NCBI RefSeq assembly: GCF_019511665.1
Contig: NZ_JAEUAW010000003.1
Span: 62,001-126,000, forward strand
Length of the DNA: 64,000 bases
Source of the DNA: Microbacterium jejuense
GTDB taxonomy: Bacteria > Actinomycetota > Actinomycetes > Actinomycetales > Microbacteriaceae
Direction: 5' to 3'
Positions within the stretch are counted from its first letter, which is position 1, and each line of letters starts with the position of its first letter. Below the pieces are notes generated by a model, which was not told the DNA's origin, did not search any database, and was given only the letters and a program-made list of their open reading frames with translations. Position numbers and translations under genes: made by a program. Of the stretch, positions 1 to 9,030 are shown one piece after another.

Positions 1-339
1 GCGCTCGAGCAGCGCGGCGAACTTGATCTTCTCGTTGCAGCGCATGCAGGGGTTCGGCGTGCGGCCGGCCCGGTACTCCGCCACGAAGTCCTCGATGACG
101 TCGTCGCGGAACCGCTCCGAGAAGTCCCACACGTAGAACGGGATCCCGAGGCGGTCGGCAGCCCGGCGCGCGTCCATGGCGTCCTCGATGGTGCAGCAGC
201 CGCGACTGCCGGTGCGCAGCGTGCCGCCGGCGCGCGAGAGCGCCAGGTGCACGCCGACGACGTCGTGACCCGCCTCGACGGCACGGGCAGCCGCCACGGC
301 GGAATCCACTCCACCGCTCATGGCTGCCAGGATCCGCAT
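1..339 (-). CDS. mnmA: tRNA 2-thiouridine(34) synthase MnmA, N-terminal part
   Basis: MnmA adenylates U34 of Lys, Glu and Gln tRNAs and inserts sulfur supplied by a cysteine desulfurase. The 113 visible residues hold the PP-loop SGGVDSAV (about residues 8-15), a [13 protein letters not shown] segment, and the catalytic-cysteine segment [12 protein letters not shown] close to the window edge. The gene runs off the left end, so the rest of the protein is not seen. The ATG at 339 is 6 bases after a TAGACT hexamer, which argues for a leaderless start. The cysteine desulfurase gene ends only 9 bases upstream, a natural sulfur-donor partner. Family assignment is firm from sequence; partnership is inferred. 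Confidence 0.95.
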   Translation of the reverse strand, partial: MRILAAMSGGVDSAVAAARAVEAGHDVVGVHLALSRAGGTLRTGSRGCCTIEDAMDARRAADRLGIPFYVWDFSERFRDDVIEDFVAEYRAGRTPNPCMRCNEKIKFAALLER

Positions 340-345
340 GGTCCC

Positions 346-351
346 AGTCTA
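346..351 (-). promoter_or_regulatory. -10 hexamer TAGACT of mnmA, leaderless type
   Basis: TAGACT lies 6 bases before the mnmA ATG and overlaps the last codons of the upstream cysteine desulfurase gene. mnmA could therefore be transcribed on its own as well as by read-through. No clear -35 is seen. Confidence 0.5.
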
Positions 352-1533
352 CGAAGCGCGGGCTGTGCGCGGGCCGGATGCCGCACGCGCGCGCTCCACG
401 GCCTCGGGCAGCGCCGCGAGCGCCGCCTCGACGTCGGCCGCCGTCGTGGTGCGGCCCAGCGTGAAACGCAGCACCTGCCGCGCCTCCGCCTCGCTGCGTC
501 CGAGCGCGAGGACGACGTGCGACGGCTCGGGCACACCGGCCTGGCACGCCGAGCCCGTCGAGACCGAGATGCCGGCGCGGTCGAGGAGGAACAGCAGCGT
601 CTCGCCCGACGCCCCTGGGAACAGCACGTGCGCGTTGCCGGGGACGCGGTCGACAGGATCGCCCAGCAGCTCCGCGTCGGGGATGGAGGAGTGGATGCCG
701 CCCACCAGCCGCTCCCGCAGCCCGGCGAGCCGGGCGGCCTCCGCCTCGCGCTCGGCCTCGGCGAGCTCGGCGGCGACCGCGAACGCGACCGCTCCCGCGA
801 CGTCCTGCGTTCCCGCGCGCAGCCGCCGCTGCTGCGCGCCGCCGTGGACGAGGGCGGTCAGCTCGGCCGCACGCGACACGACGAGGGCGCCGACGCCGAC
901 GGGGCCGCCGACCTTGTGCGCCGAGACGCTCACGGCGACGAGGCCCGCCCGTCCGTGCGCGGATCCGCGCCACGAGCGGAACGACACCGGCACGTGCCCG
1001 AAGGCCGCGACAGCGTCGAGGTGGAGCGGCACGCGTGCGGCGGCCGCGGCACCCGCAAGCCCTGCCGCATCGTTGATGGTCCCGACCTCGTTGTTGGCCA
1101 CCAGCGCGGTGGCGACGGCCGCGCCCGGGAGGGCGGCGCCGAAGGCGTCGATGCCGATGCGCCCGACCTCGTCGAGCCCGACGTGCCGCACGTCGGCACC
1201 CTGCGCCTGCAGCCACTCGACGGCGTCGAGGGTGGCATGGTGCTCGCCGTCCGGCAGCACGACGGCATCCGCCGACTGCTCACGCGCCCACCACAGTCCC
1301 TTGACGGCGAGATTCACCGCCTCGGTGCCACCCGACGTGAACACGACCTCGATGGGGTCTGCGTCGAGCACCGCAGCGAGCCTCTCGCGCGCCTCTTCGA
1401 GTGCGCGGCGCGCGTTCTGCCCCGCGCCGTGGATCGACGACGCGTTGCCCACCGCGGACTGCGCGTCGAGCCACGCGTCGCGCGCCTCGGCCCGCAGGGG
1501 CGCCGTGGCGGCGTGATCGAGATAGACGGGCAC
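349..1533 (-). CDS. cysteine desulfurase (NifS/IscS family)
   Basis: PLP-dependent enzyme that removes sulfur from cysteine and passes it as a persulfide to acceptors such as MnmA or Fe-S scaffolds. The 394-residue length is normal. It opens with the family start MPVYLDHAATAPL. The PLP lysine is K207 in VSVSAHKVGG, and the persulfide cysteine is C330 in STGSACQAG. Start is GTG at 1533, preceded by GAGAGG. It lies just upstream of mnmA on the same strand, which suggests tRNA thiolation as a main role. Whether it also serves Fe-S assembly cannot be told here, so no iscS or sufS symbol is given. Confidence 0.93.
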   Translation of the reverse strand: MPVYLDHAATAPLRAEARDAWLDAQSAVGNASSIHGAGQNARRALEEARERLAAVLDADPIEVVFTSGGTEAVNLAVKGLWWAREQSADAVVLPDGEHHATLDAVEWLQAQGADVRHVGLDEVGRIGIDAFGAALPGAAVATALVANNEVGTINDAAGLAGAAAAARVPLHLDAVAAFGHVPVSFRSWRGSAHGRAGLVAVSVSAHKVGGPVGVGALVVSRAAELTALVHGGAQQRRLRAGTQDVAGAVAFAVAAELAEAEREAEAARLAGLRERLVGGIHSSIPDAELLGDPVDRVPGNAHVLFPGASGETLLFLLDRAGISVSTGSACQAGVPEPSHVVLALGRSEAEARQVLRFTLGRTTTAADVEAALAALPEAVERARAASGPRTARAS

Positions 1534-1624
1534 CCGGCATCCTCTCGGCTGGCGTCGGTGGAGTGGTCCGGGTGTCGTGCGCTGCGGGACCCGGTCCCGT
1601 AACGCCGCCGACTCGGACCATGGT

Positions 1625-1630
1625 TATGGT
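1625..1630 (+). promoter_or_regulatory. -10 hexamer TATGGT of glgX, leaderless type
   Basis: TATGGT ends 7 bases before ATG 1638. Two in-frame ATGs at 1620 and 1626 lie upstream of or inside the hexamer and would not be on a transcript starting near 1638. This decides the glgX start in favour of 1638. No Shine-Dalgarno is visible. Confidence 0.5.
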
Positions 1631-1637
1631 AGTCCGC

Positions 1638-3722
1638 ATGGTCAGCCCGGAGTCCGTCCTCACGCACCCTGCCGCGGGTCTGCTCGCCCCAGAGCTCGAC
1701 CGTCTGGGCGTCGAGCTGCTCCCGGGCGGGGCACGCCTGCGCGTGTGGTCGGGCGCGGCCGACGCCGTCGACCTCGTGGTCTTCGACGACACCGATCTGG
1801 ACTGGATCACCGCGACCGAACCGCTCACGCCCGTCGGAGGCGGCGTGTGGGAGGTCACCTCGGCGCTCCTGCGGCCCGGAACCCGCTACGCGATCCGCGT
1901 CGACGGGCCGCACGGTCCCGGCAACACCTTCAACCGCGGCACGCTCCTGCTCGAGCCGTACACGAAGGGCCTCGTCCGCACCGGCTACGACGGCTGGCGC
2001 TCGGTGGTCGTCGAGGGGTCGTTCGACTGGGGCGCATCGCGCAAGCCCGCCGTGCCGCTGGATCGCACGGTGCTCTACGAAGGCCACCTGAAGGGCCTGT
2101 CGAAGCGGCATCCCGAGCTTCCCGGAGCCCTGCGGGGGACGTATGCGGGACTCGCGCACCCGGCCATGGTGCAGCACTTCCTGGACCTGGGCGTCACGAG
2201 CATCGAGCTGCTTCCCATCCACGCGTTCACGACCGAGCCCCGCCTGCTGCAGCACGGCCTCGCGAACTACTGGGGCTACAACACGCTGAACTTCTTCACG
2301 CCCCACGCCGAGTACGCGACGGAGGAGGCCCGCCGGCAGGGTCCCGAAGCGGTGCTGCGCGAGTTCAAGGGCATGGTGAAGCTGCTGCACGAGGCCGGCC
2401 TGGAGGTCATCCTCGACGTCGTGTACAACCACACCGCCGAAGAGGGGCTCGGCGGTCCGCGGTCGAGCCTGCGCGGCATCGACAACCGCGCGTACTACCG
2501 CCAGCAGGACGACGGGGCCTACATCGACGTCACCGGCTGCGGCAACTCGCTGAACACCTCGACGGATGCCGCCCCCCGGCTCGTCCTCGACTCGCTGCGG
2601 TACTGGGCGAACGAGGTGCAGATCGACGGGTTCCGCTTCGATCTCGCCGTGACCCTCGGACGCGACGCGACGCACGAGTTCACCGCGCAGCATCCTCTCC
2701 TGCGAGCCATCGTGGACGACCCGGAGCTGGCCGGCGTCAAGAAGATCGCCGAGCCGTGGGACGTCGGGATGGGCGGCTGGCACACCGGCGGGTTCGGCGA
2801 CGGCTGGAGCGAGTGGAACGACCGCTACCGCGACCGCGTGCGCAACTTCTGGCTGAGCGACGTCGACTACGCACGCCGAGCCGGCGTGTCACCCGTCGGC
2901 ATCGGCGGACTCGCGCATCGCCTCGCCGGATCGGCCAACACCTTCGACGAGGCGCGGGGGCCGCTCGCGGGCGTGAACTTCGTGACCGCGCACGACGGGT
3001 TCACGCTGCGCGACCTCGTGTCGTACGACGTCAAGCACAACCACGCCAACGGAGAGCACGGCCGCGACGGGGCCGACACGAACCGCTCGTTCAACCACGG
3101 GGCCGAAGGCCGCACCGGCGACCCCGCGATCCTGGCCACGCGACGCAAGGCCATGCGCAACCTCATCGGCACGCTGCTGCTGTCGGCCGGCGTGCCGATG
3201 ATCACCGCGGGTGACGAGCACGCCCGCACGCAGAACGGCAACAACAACGCGTACTGCCACGACTCCGACCTGACCTGGCTCCGCTGGGAGCACACGCCGT
3301 GGCAGCAGGACCTCTACGCGCACGTGCGCCATCTGCTGCGCCTGCGGCGCGAGAACCCGGCGCTGCGGCCGAGCCGCTTCGCGCGGCTCGGCGAGCACAC
3401 GCCGTCCGCGTCGCTCATGGAGTGGTACGACGAGAACGGCGAGACGATGTCGATCGAGCGGTGGACCGACCCGTCGCACCGCACGCTGCAGTACGTCGCG
3501 GCGTCGACCCCGGAGTTCGAGGACTTCAACCGCATCCTGCTGATGATCCACGGCACCGAGCGGCCCATCGACGTCACCCTGCCCGACGCCGACGGCGTCA
3601 CTCGCTACGTGTCGCTGTGGTCGAGCGCCGACGAGACACCGTCCGAGGACGGCGCCGTGTACGCGCCGGGCGACATCGTGCCGCTTCCCGGCACCTCGAT
3701 GCACCTGTTCCGGGCAGAGTGA
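1638..3722 (+). CDS. glgX: glycogen debranching protein GlgX (first copy)
   Basis: GH13 isoamylase-type enzyme that hydrolyses alpha-1,6 branch points of glycogen or branched alpha-glucan in the cytoplasm. The 694-residue protein has an N-terminal carbohydrate-binding beta domain, then the catalytic barrel with DVVYNHTAE (about 259-267), nucleophile D335 in GFRFDLA, acid E372 in KKIAEPWD and HDG near 452. It shares the DLVSYDVKHNHANGE region with the second GlgX at 27.9-30.1 kb. First gene of the glgX-glgE-glgB set, 71 bases before glgE, which has its own promoter. Length is typical. Substrate preference is not determined by sequence. Confidence 0.93.
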   Translation: MVSPESVLTHPAAGLLAPELDRLGVELLPGGARLRVWSGAADAVDLVVFDDTDLDWITATEPLTPVGGGVWEVTSALLRPGTRYAIRVDGPHGPGNTFNRGTLLLEPYTKGLVRTGYDGWRSVVVEGSFDWGASRKPAVPLDRTVLYEGHLKGLSKRHPELPGALRGTYAGLAHPAMVQHFLDLGVTSIELLPIHAFTTEPRLLQHGLANYWGYNTLNFFTPHAEYATEEARRQGPEAVLREFKGMVKLLHEAGLEVILDVVYNHTAEEGLGGPRSSLRGIDNRAYYRQQDDGAYIDVTGCGNSLNTSTDAAPRLVLDSLRYWANEVQIDGFRFDLAVTLGRDATHEFTAQHPLLRAIVDDPELAGVKKIAEPWDVGMGGWHTGGFGDGWSEWNDRYRDRVRNFWLSDVDYARRAGVSPVGIGGLAHRLAGSANTFDEARGPLAGVNFVTAHDGFTLRDLVSYDVKHNHANGEHGRDGADTNRSFNHGAEGRTGDPAILATRRKAMRNLIGTLLLSAGVPMITAGDEHARTQNGNNNAYCHDSDLTWLRWEHTPWQQDLYAHVRHLLRLRRENPALRPSRFARLGEHTPSASLMEWYDENGETMSIERWTDPSHRTLQYVAASTPEFEDFNRILLMIHGTERPIDVTLPDADGVTRYVSLWSSADETPSEDGAVYAPGDIVPLPGTSMHLFRAE

Positions 3723-3781
3723 CGACGCCGCCGGGCGGCGTCGCCGCCGTCGCGTCGCTGTCGCCCGACCGGACGGGACGG

Positions 3782-3787
3782 TAGGTT
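3782..3787 (+). promoter_or_regulatory. -10 hexamer TAGGTT of glgE, leaderless type
   Basis: TAGGTT ends 6 bases before the GTG at 3794 with no Shine-Dalgarno between, so glgE-glgB can be transcribed separately from glgX on a leaderless mRNA. A weak CTGTCG lies at a possible -35 position. Confidence 0.5.
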
Positions 3788-3793
3788 CGAGAC

Positions 3794-5878
3794 GTGGTCA
3801 CGACGACGCGCTCCGCGCGCTCCCGCCCGTGGCGGAGCGCCTCGGCCCTCCCTGTCCGCGATGCCCGCGCCTGGCAGCCCGAGCCCGACACGGTGTCGCG
3901 GCGCATACCGCTGGCCCAGCCGTCCCCAGCGGTCCCGTGGGGCGACTTCCGCCCGACGGCGTACGACGGCGAGGTCGTGCCGTTCCGGGTCACGTCGTTC
4001 CGCGAGGGTCATGACCGCATCGGGGTGCACCTGCGCCTGTTCTCGCCCTCCGGCGACGAGTCGCTGCATCGCCTGGCGCCGCTCGACGACGGCCTCGACC
4101 GCTGGCAGACCGAGGTCGCGCTGCTCGAGCAGGGCGTATGGCAGTTCCGGTTCGAGTCGTTCGGCGACGACTTCGCCACGTGGCAGCACGCGGCATCCGT
4201 CAAGATCGCGGCGGGAGTGGATGCCGCCGTCATGCGCGAGCTCGGAGCGCTTCTGTTCGACCGGGCGGGCGCCGAGAGGGGCCGCCCCGCGGCCGAGAAG
4301 AAGGCCCTCACGGCGGCTGCGGCATCCCTTCGCGACGACGCGGTCGCCGACGCCGACGCCCTCGCGATCGTCGACGACCCTCGCATCGCCGCGTACTTCG
4401 CCGCACGCCCCGTCATGTCGCTCGTGACGCTGGGCGACGACCTCGAGCTGCTCGTCGAGCGCGAACGAGCCGGCGTCGGCGCGTGGTACGAGTTCTTCCC
4501 GCGATCCGAAGGCGCCAAGCGCCTGAAGGACGGCACCGTCAAGAGCGGCACGTTCCGCACGGCGGCCAAGCGGCTGCCCGCGGTCGCCGAGATGGGGTTC
4601 GACGTCGTCTACCTGCCGCCCATCCACCCGATCGGCACGCTCAACCGCAAAGGCCCCAACAACACCCTCGACGCGCGACCGGGCGACCCGGGCTCGCCGT
4701 GGGCCATCGGCTCGGCCGCGGGCGGGCACGACACCGTGCACCCCGACCTCGGCACGCTCGGCGACTTCCGCGCCTTCGTGCGCGCCGCGCACGCCGAGGG
4801 CCTGGAGATCGCACTCGACCTCGCACTGCAGGCCGCTCCCGACCACCCGTGGGTCGCCGAGCACCCGGAGTGGTTCACCACACTCCCCGACGGCACGATC
4901 GCGTACGCCGAGAACCCGCCCAAGAAGTACCAGGACATCTATCCGGTCAACTTCGACAACGATCCCGCGGGCATCCGCGCCGAGGTGCTGCGCGTCGTGC
5001 GGCACTGGATCGCCCAGGGCGTGCGCATCTTCCGCGTCGACAACCCGCACACCAAGCCCCTGCAGTTCTGGGAGTGGCTGATCCGGACCGTCAACGCCGA
5101 GCACCCCGAGGTCGTGTTCCTCGCGGAGGCCTTCACGCGGCCCGCGCCCATGCAGAGCCTGGCCGCCGCCGGGTTCCAGCAGAGCTACACGTACTTCACG
5201 TGGCGCAACACCAAGGCGGAGCTCGAGGAGTTCCTGTCCGGCCTGGCGCACACGACCGACGCCTTCCTGCGGCCGAACCTCTTCGTGAACACGCCCGATA
5301 TCCTCACCGAGTACCTGCAGTTCGGCGGACGGCCGGCGTACCGCATCCGGGCGGCGATCGCCGCCACGGCCGCGCCGACCTACGGCGTCTACGCGGGGTA
5401 CGAGCTGTACGAGAACGTCGCCCGCCCCGGGTCGGAAGAGAACATCGACAACGAGAAGTACGAGTACAAGCTGCGCGACTGGGCAGGTGCCGTGGAGCGC
5501 GGCGACTCGCTCGCTCCGTTCCTCGAGAAGCTCAACGGCATCCGCCGCGCCCACCCCGCGCTGCGACAGCTGCGCAACCTCAGCGTCCACTGGAGCGACG
5601 ACGACGCGATCCTCGTCTACGCCAAGCACCTCGACGCCGCCCTCTCGCCCGACGGGCGCAGCGACACCATCATCGTCGTGGTCAACACCGACCCGCACTC
5701 CGTGCGCCAGACGATGGTGCATCTCGACACGCGCGTGTGGGGCGTCGAGCCCGGCACGCCGTACGAGGTCGAGGACCTCGTCACCGGCGCCCGCTGGACG
5801 TGGTCGGATCACAACTACGTGATGCTCGACGCGTTCACCGAGCCCGTCCACATCCTGCACGTGAAGGAGTCCCGATGA
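3794..5878 (+). CDS. glgE: alpha-1,4-glucan:maltose-1-phosphate maltosyltransferase GlgE
   Basis: GlgE adds maltosyl units from maltose-1-phosphate to the non-reducing end of alpha-1,4-glucan. The 694-residue protein matches the family in length and order: N-terminal beta domain, helical insert, GH13_3 barrel. Nucleophile D416 lies in RIFRVDNPHTKPL and acid E445 in VVFLAEAFTRP. The substrate loop YLPPIHPIGTLNRKGPNN (about 273-291) is diagnostic. Start is GTG directly after a -10 hexamer. Its stop overlaps the glgB start (ATGA), so the two are translationally coupled. The maltose-1-phosphate makers (TreS/Pep2 or GlgM) are not in the window. Confidence 0.95.
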   Translation: MVTTTRSARSRPWRSASALPVRDARAWQPEPDTVSRRIPLAQPSPAVPWGDFRPTAYDGEVVPFRVTSFREGHDRIGVHLRLFSPSGDESLHRLAPLDDGLDRWQTEVALLEQGVWQFRFESFGDDFATWQHAASVKIAAGVDAAVMRELGALLFDRAGAERGRPAAEKKALTAAAASLRDDAVADADALAIVDDPRIAAYFAARPVMSLVTLGDDLELLVERERAGVGAWYEFFPRSEGAKRLKDGTVKSGTFRTAAKRLPAVAEMGFDVVYLPPIHPIGTLNRKGPNNTLDARPGDPGSPWAIGSAAGGHDTVHPDLGTLGDFRAFVRAAHAEGLEIALDLALQAAPDHPWVAEHPEWFTTLPDGTIAYAENPPKKYQDIYPVNFDNDPAGIRAEVLRVVRHWIAQGVRIFRVDNPHTKPLQFWEWLIRTVNAEHPEVVFLAEAFTRPAPMQSLAAAGFQQSYTYFTWRNTKAELEEFLSGLAHTTDAFLRPNLFVNTPDILTEYLQFGGRPAYRIRAAIAATAAPTYGVYAGYELYENVARPGSEENIDNEKYEYKLRDWAGAVERGDSLAPFLEKLNGIRRAHPALRQLRNLSVHWSDDDAILVYAKHLDAALSPDGRSDTIIVVVNTDPHSVRQTMVHLDTRVWGVEPGTPYEVEDLVTGARWTWSDHNYVMLDAFTEPVHILHVKESR

Positions 5879-8052
5879 CGCCATCCGACCAGCTCCTCGA
5901 CGCCGTCGCGGCAGGCACTCACCACGACCCCCACGCCGTGCTCGGCATCCATCCCGACACCGATTCCGAGGGCACGCGCACGTGGACGGTCCGCGCACGC
6001 CGCCCGCTCGCCCGGAGCGTCACCGCGGTCTTCGAGGACGGCACGCGCGTGCCGCTCGAGCACGTCCGCTCCGGCATCTGGGAGGGCACGCGCGCCGGCG
6101 CGCGCAGTCGCTACGAACTGGCGACGACCTACCCGCAGGGGCCCGACCATGTGGCCGACGATCCCTACCGCCACACGCCCACGATCGGCGAGCTCGACCT
6201 GCATCTCATCGGCGAGGGCAGGCACGAAGAGCTCTGGCGAGTGCTCGGCTCCCACGTGCGCGAGGACGACGGCGTGACGGGCGTCTCGTTCGCCGTGTGG
6301 GCGCCCAACGCGCGCGCGGTGCGCGTCGTCGGCGACTTCAACGGATGGGACGGCCAGGGTCACGCCATGCGCTCGATGGGCGCGAGCGGCGTGTGGGAGC
6401 TGTTCGTCCCCGGCATCGGACCCGGCACCACCTACAAGTACGAGATCCGCGGTCGCGCCGGCGACTGGGCCCTCAAGGCGGACCCCATGGCGCGTCTCGC
6501 CGAGGTGCCTCCCGCGACGGCATCCGTCGTCGTCCACGCCTCGTACGCGTGGGGCGATGCCGCGTGGCTCGACGAGCGCGCGCGCACCGTGCCGCTGTCG
6601 CGTCCGATGTCGATCTACGAGCTGCACCTGGGCTCGTGGCGGCAGGGTCTGTCGTATCGGGATGCCGCCGACCAGATCATCGAGCACGTCGCCGGTCACG
6701 GGTTCACGCACGTCGAGTTCCTGCCGCTGGCCGAGCATCCCTTCGGCGGCTCGTGGGGCTACCAGGTGACGGGGTACTACGCCCCCACGAGCCGCTACGG
6801 TCACCCCGACGATCTGCGGTACCTGATCGATCGCCTGCATCAGGCAGGCATCGGCGTGATCATGGACTGGGTGCCGGGGCACTTCCCCAAGGACGACTTC
6901 GCGCTCGCCCGCTTCGACGGCGAACCGCTGTACGAGCACCCGGATCCCCGCCGCGGCGAGCACAAGGACTGGGGCACCTACATCTTCGACTACGGCCGCA
7001 ACGAGGTGCGCAACTTCCTGGTGGCCAACGCTCTGTACTGGTTCGAGGAGTTCCACGTCGACGGCTTGAGAGTGGATGCCGTCGCCTCGATGCTCTACCT
7101 GGACTACTCGCGCAGCGACGGCGAGTGGGAGCCGAACATACATGGCGGCCGCGAGAACCTCGAGGCGATCCGCTTCCTGCAGGAGGTGAACGCGACGGCC
7201 TACAAGCGCTACCCCGGCATCGCCATGATCGCCGAGGAGTCGACGAGCTTCCCGGGCGTCACCGCCCCGACGAGCCACGCCGGCCTCGGCTTCGGGTTCA
7301 AGTGGAACATGGGCTGGATGAACGACTCTCTGGAGTACATCAAGCGAGACCCCATCCACCGGTCTCACCACGAGGGTGAGCTCTCGTTCTCGTTCGTGTA
7401 CGCGTTCAGCGAGAACTATGTGCTGCCCATCAGCCACGACGAGGTCGTCCACGGCAAGGGCAGCCTCTTCGGGCGGATGCCCGGCGACCACTGGCAGAAG
7501 CTCGCGAACATGCGCGCGTTCCTCGCGTACATGTGGGGCCACCCCGGCAAGCAGCTGCTGTTCATGGGTCAGGAGTTCGGACAGCTCTCGGAGTGGTCGG
7601 AGGCCCGGTCGCTGGACTGGTGGCTGCTCGACCAGCCGAGCCACGCCGAACTGCTGGGCTTCGTCGGAGCGCTCAACGGCGTCTACCGCGCGAACTCGGC
7701 GCTCTGGGCGCGTGACAGCGACGGCGCGGCGTTCTCACGACTCGGAGCGCCGACGTGGAACCCCAACGTGATCGTGTTCGCGCGGCGGGACTGGCACGGC
7801 AACACGGTCGTCGTGGCCGCGAACTTCTCGGGCACGCCCTTGCACGCCTACGAGCTGGATCTGCCCGAGAGCGGCGTGTGGCACGAGATCCTCAACACGG
7901 ACTCCCAGGAGTACGGCGGGTCCGGTGTCGGCAACCTCGGGGTCGTGCACGCCGGTGAAGGCGGGCGCGCCTCGCTCGTGCTGCCGCCGCTGGGTGTGCT
8001 GTGGCTCCGCCACGAGACACCCGCGCACGTTCCGTCTCCCACGAAGGGCTGA
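5875..8052 (+). CDS. glgB: 1,4-alpha-glucan branching enzyme GlgB
   Basis: Introduces alpha-1,6 branches into linear alpha-glucan; partner of GlgE in the maltosyl route to glycogen. The 725-residue protein carries an N-terminal beta-sandwich (TSDQLLD-type start MTPSDQLLDAV, then a CBM48-like module about 100-210), the barrel with IMDWVPGHFPKDDF, nucleophile D401 in LRVDAVASMLYLDY, acid E454 in IAEEST, and ISHDEVVHGKGS. The ATG at 5875 overlaps the glgE stop and has GAAGGAG 7 bases upstream inside glgE. No gene follows on this strand for 3 kb, so this ends the unit; a convergent gene begins 33 bases later. Confidence 0.96.
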   Translation: MTPSDQLLDAVAAGTHHDPHAVLGIHPDTDSEGTRTWTVRARRPLARSVTAVFEDGTRVPLEHVRSGIWEGTRAGARSRYELATTYPQGPDHVADDPYRHTPTIGELDLHLIGEGRHEELWRVLGSHVREDDGVTGVSFAVWAPNARAVRVVGDFNGWDGQGHAMRSMGASGVWELFVPGIGPGTTYKYEIRGRAGDWALKADPMARLAEVPPATASVVVHASYAWGDAAWLDERARTVPLSRPMSIYELHLGSWRQGLSYRDAADQIIEHVAGHGFTHVEFLPLAEHPFGGSWGYQVTGYYAPTSRYGHPDDLRYLIDRLHQAGIGVIMDWVPGHFPKDDFALARFDGEPLYEHPDPRRGEHKDWGTYIFDYGRNEVRNFLVANALYWFEEFHVDGLRVDAVASMLYLDYSRSDGEWEPNIHGGRENLEAIRFLQEVNATAYKRYPGIAMIAEESTSFPGVTAPTSHAGLGFGFKWNMGWMNDSLEYIKRDPIHRSHHEGELSFSFVYAFSENYVLPISHDEVVHGKGSLFGRMPGDHWQKLANMRAFLAYMWGHPGKQLLFMGQEFGQLSEWSEARSLDWWLLDQPSHAELLGFVGALNGVYRANSALWARDSDGAAFSRLGAPTWNPNVIVFARRDWHGNTVVVAANFSGTPLHAYELDLPESGVWHEILNTDSQEYGGSGVGNLGVVHAGEGGRASLVLPPLGVLWLRHETPAHVPSPTKG

Positions 8053-8085
8053 CGCCGATCGCCCGGCGTGCGGCCGGGTCCCGCC

Positions 8086-9030
8086 TCAGAACAGCAGCGA
8101 GGCCAGGCGGCCGCGGGCGGCGGCCACGCGCGGGTCGGCGTCGCCGACGAGTGCGAACAGTTCCAGCAGCCGCTCGCGCACCGGGCCGCGCTCGTCCGAC
8201 GGCAGCTGCGCGAACAGGTCGAGCAGCCGCCCGAACGCGTCCTCCACATGGCCGCCCGCGATGTCGAGATCGGCCACTGCGAACTGCGCCGCGACATCGG
8301 TCGGCGCCTCGGCTGCCGCCGCGCGCGCAGCCTGAAGGTCCAGACCCTGCACCCGGTCGAGCAGGCGGACCTGTCCGAGCCCGGCGCGGGCGTCCTCGTC
8401 ACGCGGGTTCTCGGCCAGGGCCTTCTCGTACGCGGTGATCGCGCGAGCGTAGTCGCCGGCTTCGATCGCTTCGAACGCCTCGGCGTGCAGCGGGGGCATC
8501 GGAGGCTCTGCGGGCGCCTCCGGTGCGGCATCCGCCTCACCGTCGACCGCCGCCGTGCCGGTCACGCCGTTCTGCGCCGCCACCTGCAGCAGCTGGGCGA
8601 ACACCTCGCGCACCTGCTGCTCGGGCACTGCGCCGGTGAACAGCGGCACGGGCTGGCCCGCCACCAGGGCGACGACCATCGGGATCGACTGCGCGCGGAA
8701 CGCCTGCGACAGCTGCGGATTGGCGTCGACGTCCACCTTGGCGAGCACGAGACGTCCGGCGAGCTCCCGCACGACCCGCTCGAGGATGGGGCTCAGCTGC
8801 TTGCACGGCCCGCACCACTCGGCCCACAGGTCGACCACGACGGGAACCGTGCGCGAGAGCTCCAGCACCTGGGCGAACGTGTCGTCCGTGACATCCAGCA
8901 CCAGTGCGGGGACCGTCGCCGCGGCACCGGCGGCCTGGGAGGCTCCCGCTTCCGGCGCAGCCGGGCGGTTGCGCAGCGACGAGAGATCGACCGCGCCGCG
9001 GACCGCGGCGCCGAGGGAGGGATCGCTCAC
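8086..9030 (-). CDS. thioredoxin-TPR co-chaperone, YbbN/CnoX-like
   Basis: The 314-residue protein has a thioredoxin fold at about 40-150 with an intact WCGPC active site (C73, C76), followed by a helical TPR-like region to the end, the architecture of YbbN/CnoX. In enterobacteria that family is a holdase that hands clients to GroEL; here the intact CxxC would also allow redox activity. Residues 1-40 are Ala/Pro-rich and probably disordered. GTG start overlaps the stop of the upstream membrane protein gene (GTGA), so the two are coupled. Chaperone role is inferred from family only. Confidence 0.85.
   Translation of the reverse strand: MSDPSLGAAVRGAVDLSSLRNRPAAPEAGASQAAGAAATVPALVLDVTDDTFAQVLELSRTVPVVVDLWAEWCGPCKQLSPILERVVRELAGRLVLAKVDVDANPQLSQAFRAQSIPMVVALVAGQPVPLFTGAVPEQQVREVFAQLLQVAAQNGVTGTAAVDGEADAAPEAPAEPPMPPLHAEAFEAIEAGDYARAITAYEKALAENPRDEDARAGLGQVRLLDRVQGLDLQAARAAAAEAPTDVAAQFAVADLDIAGGHVEDAFGRLLDLFAQLPSDERGPVRERLLELFALVGDADPRVAAARGRLASLLF

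Noticed and set aside
3722..3793. Possible frameshift splitting a GlgX-GlgE fusion
   Set aside because: Both genes have complete family-length proteins and separate promoters.
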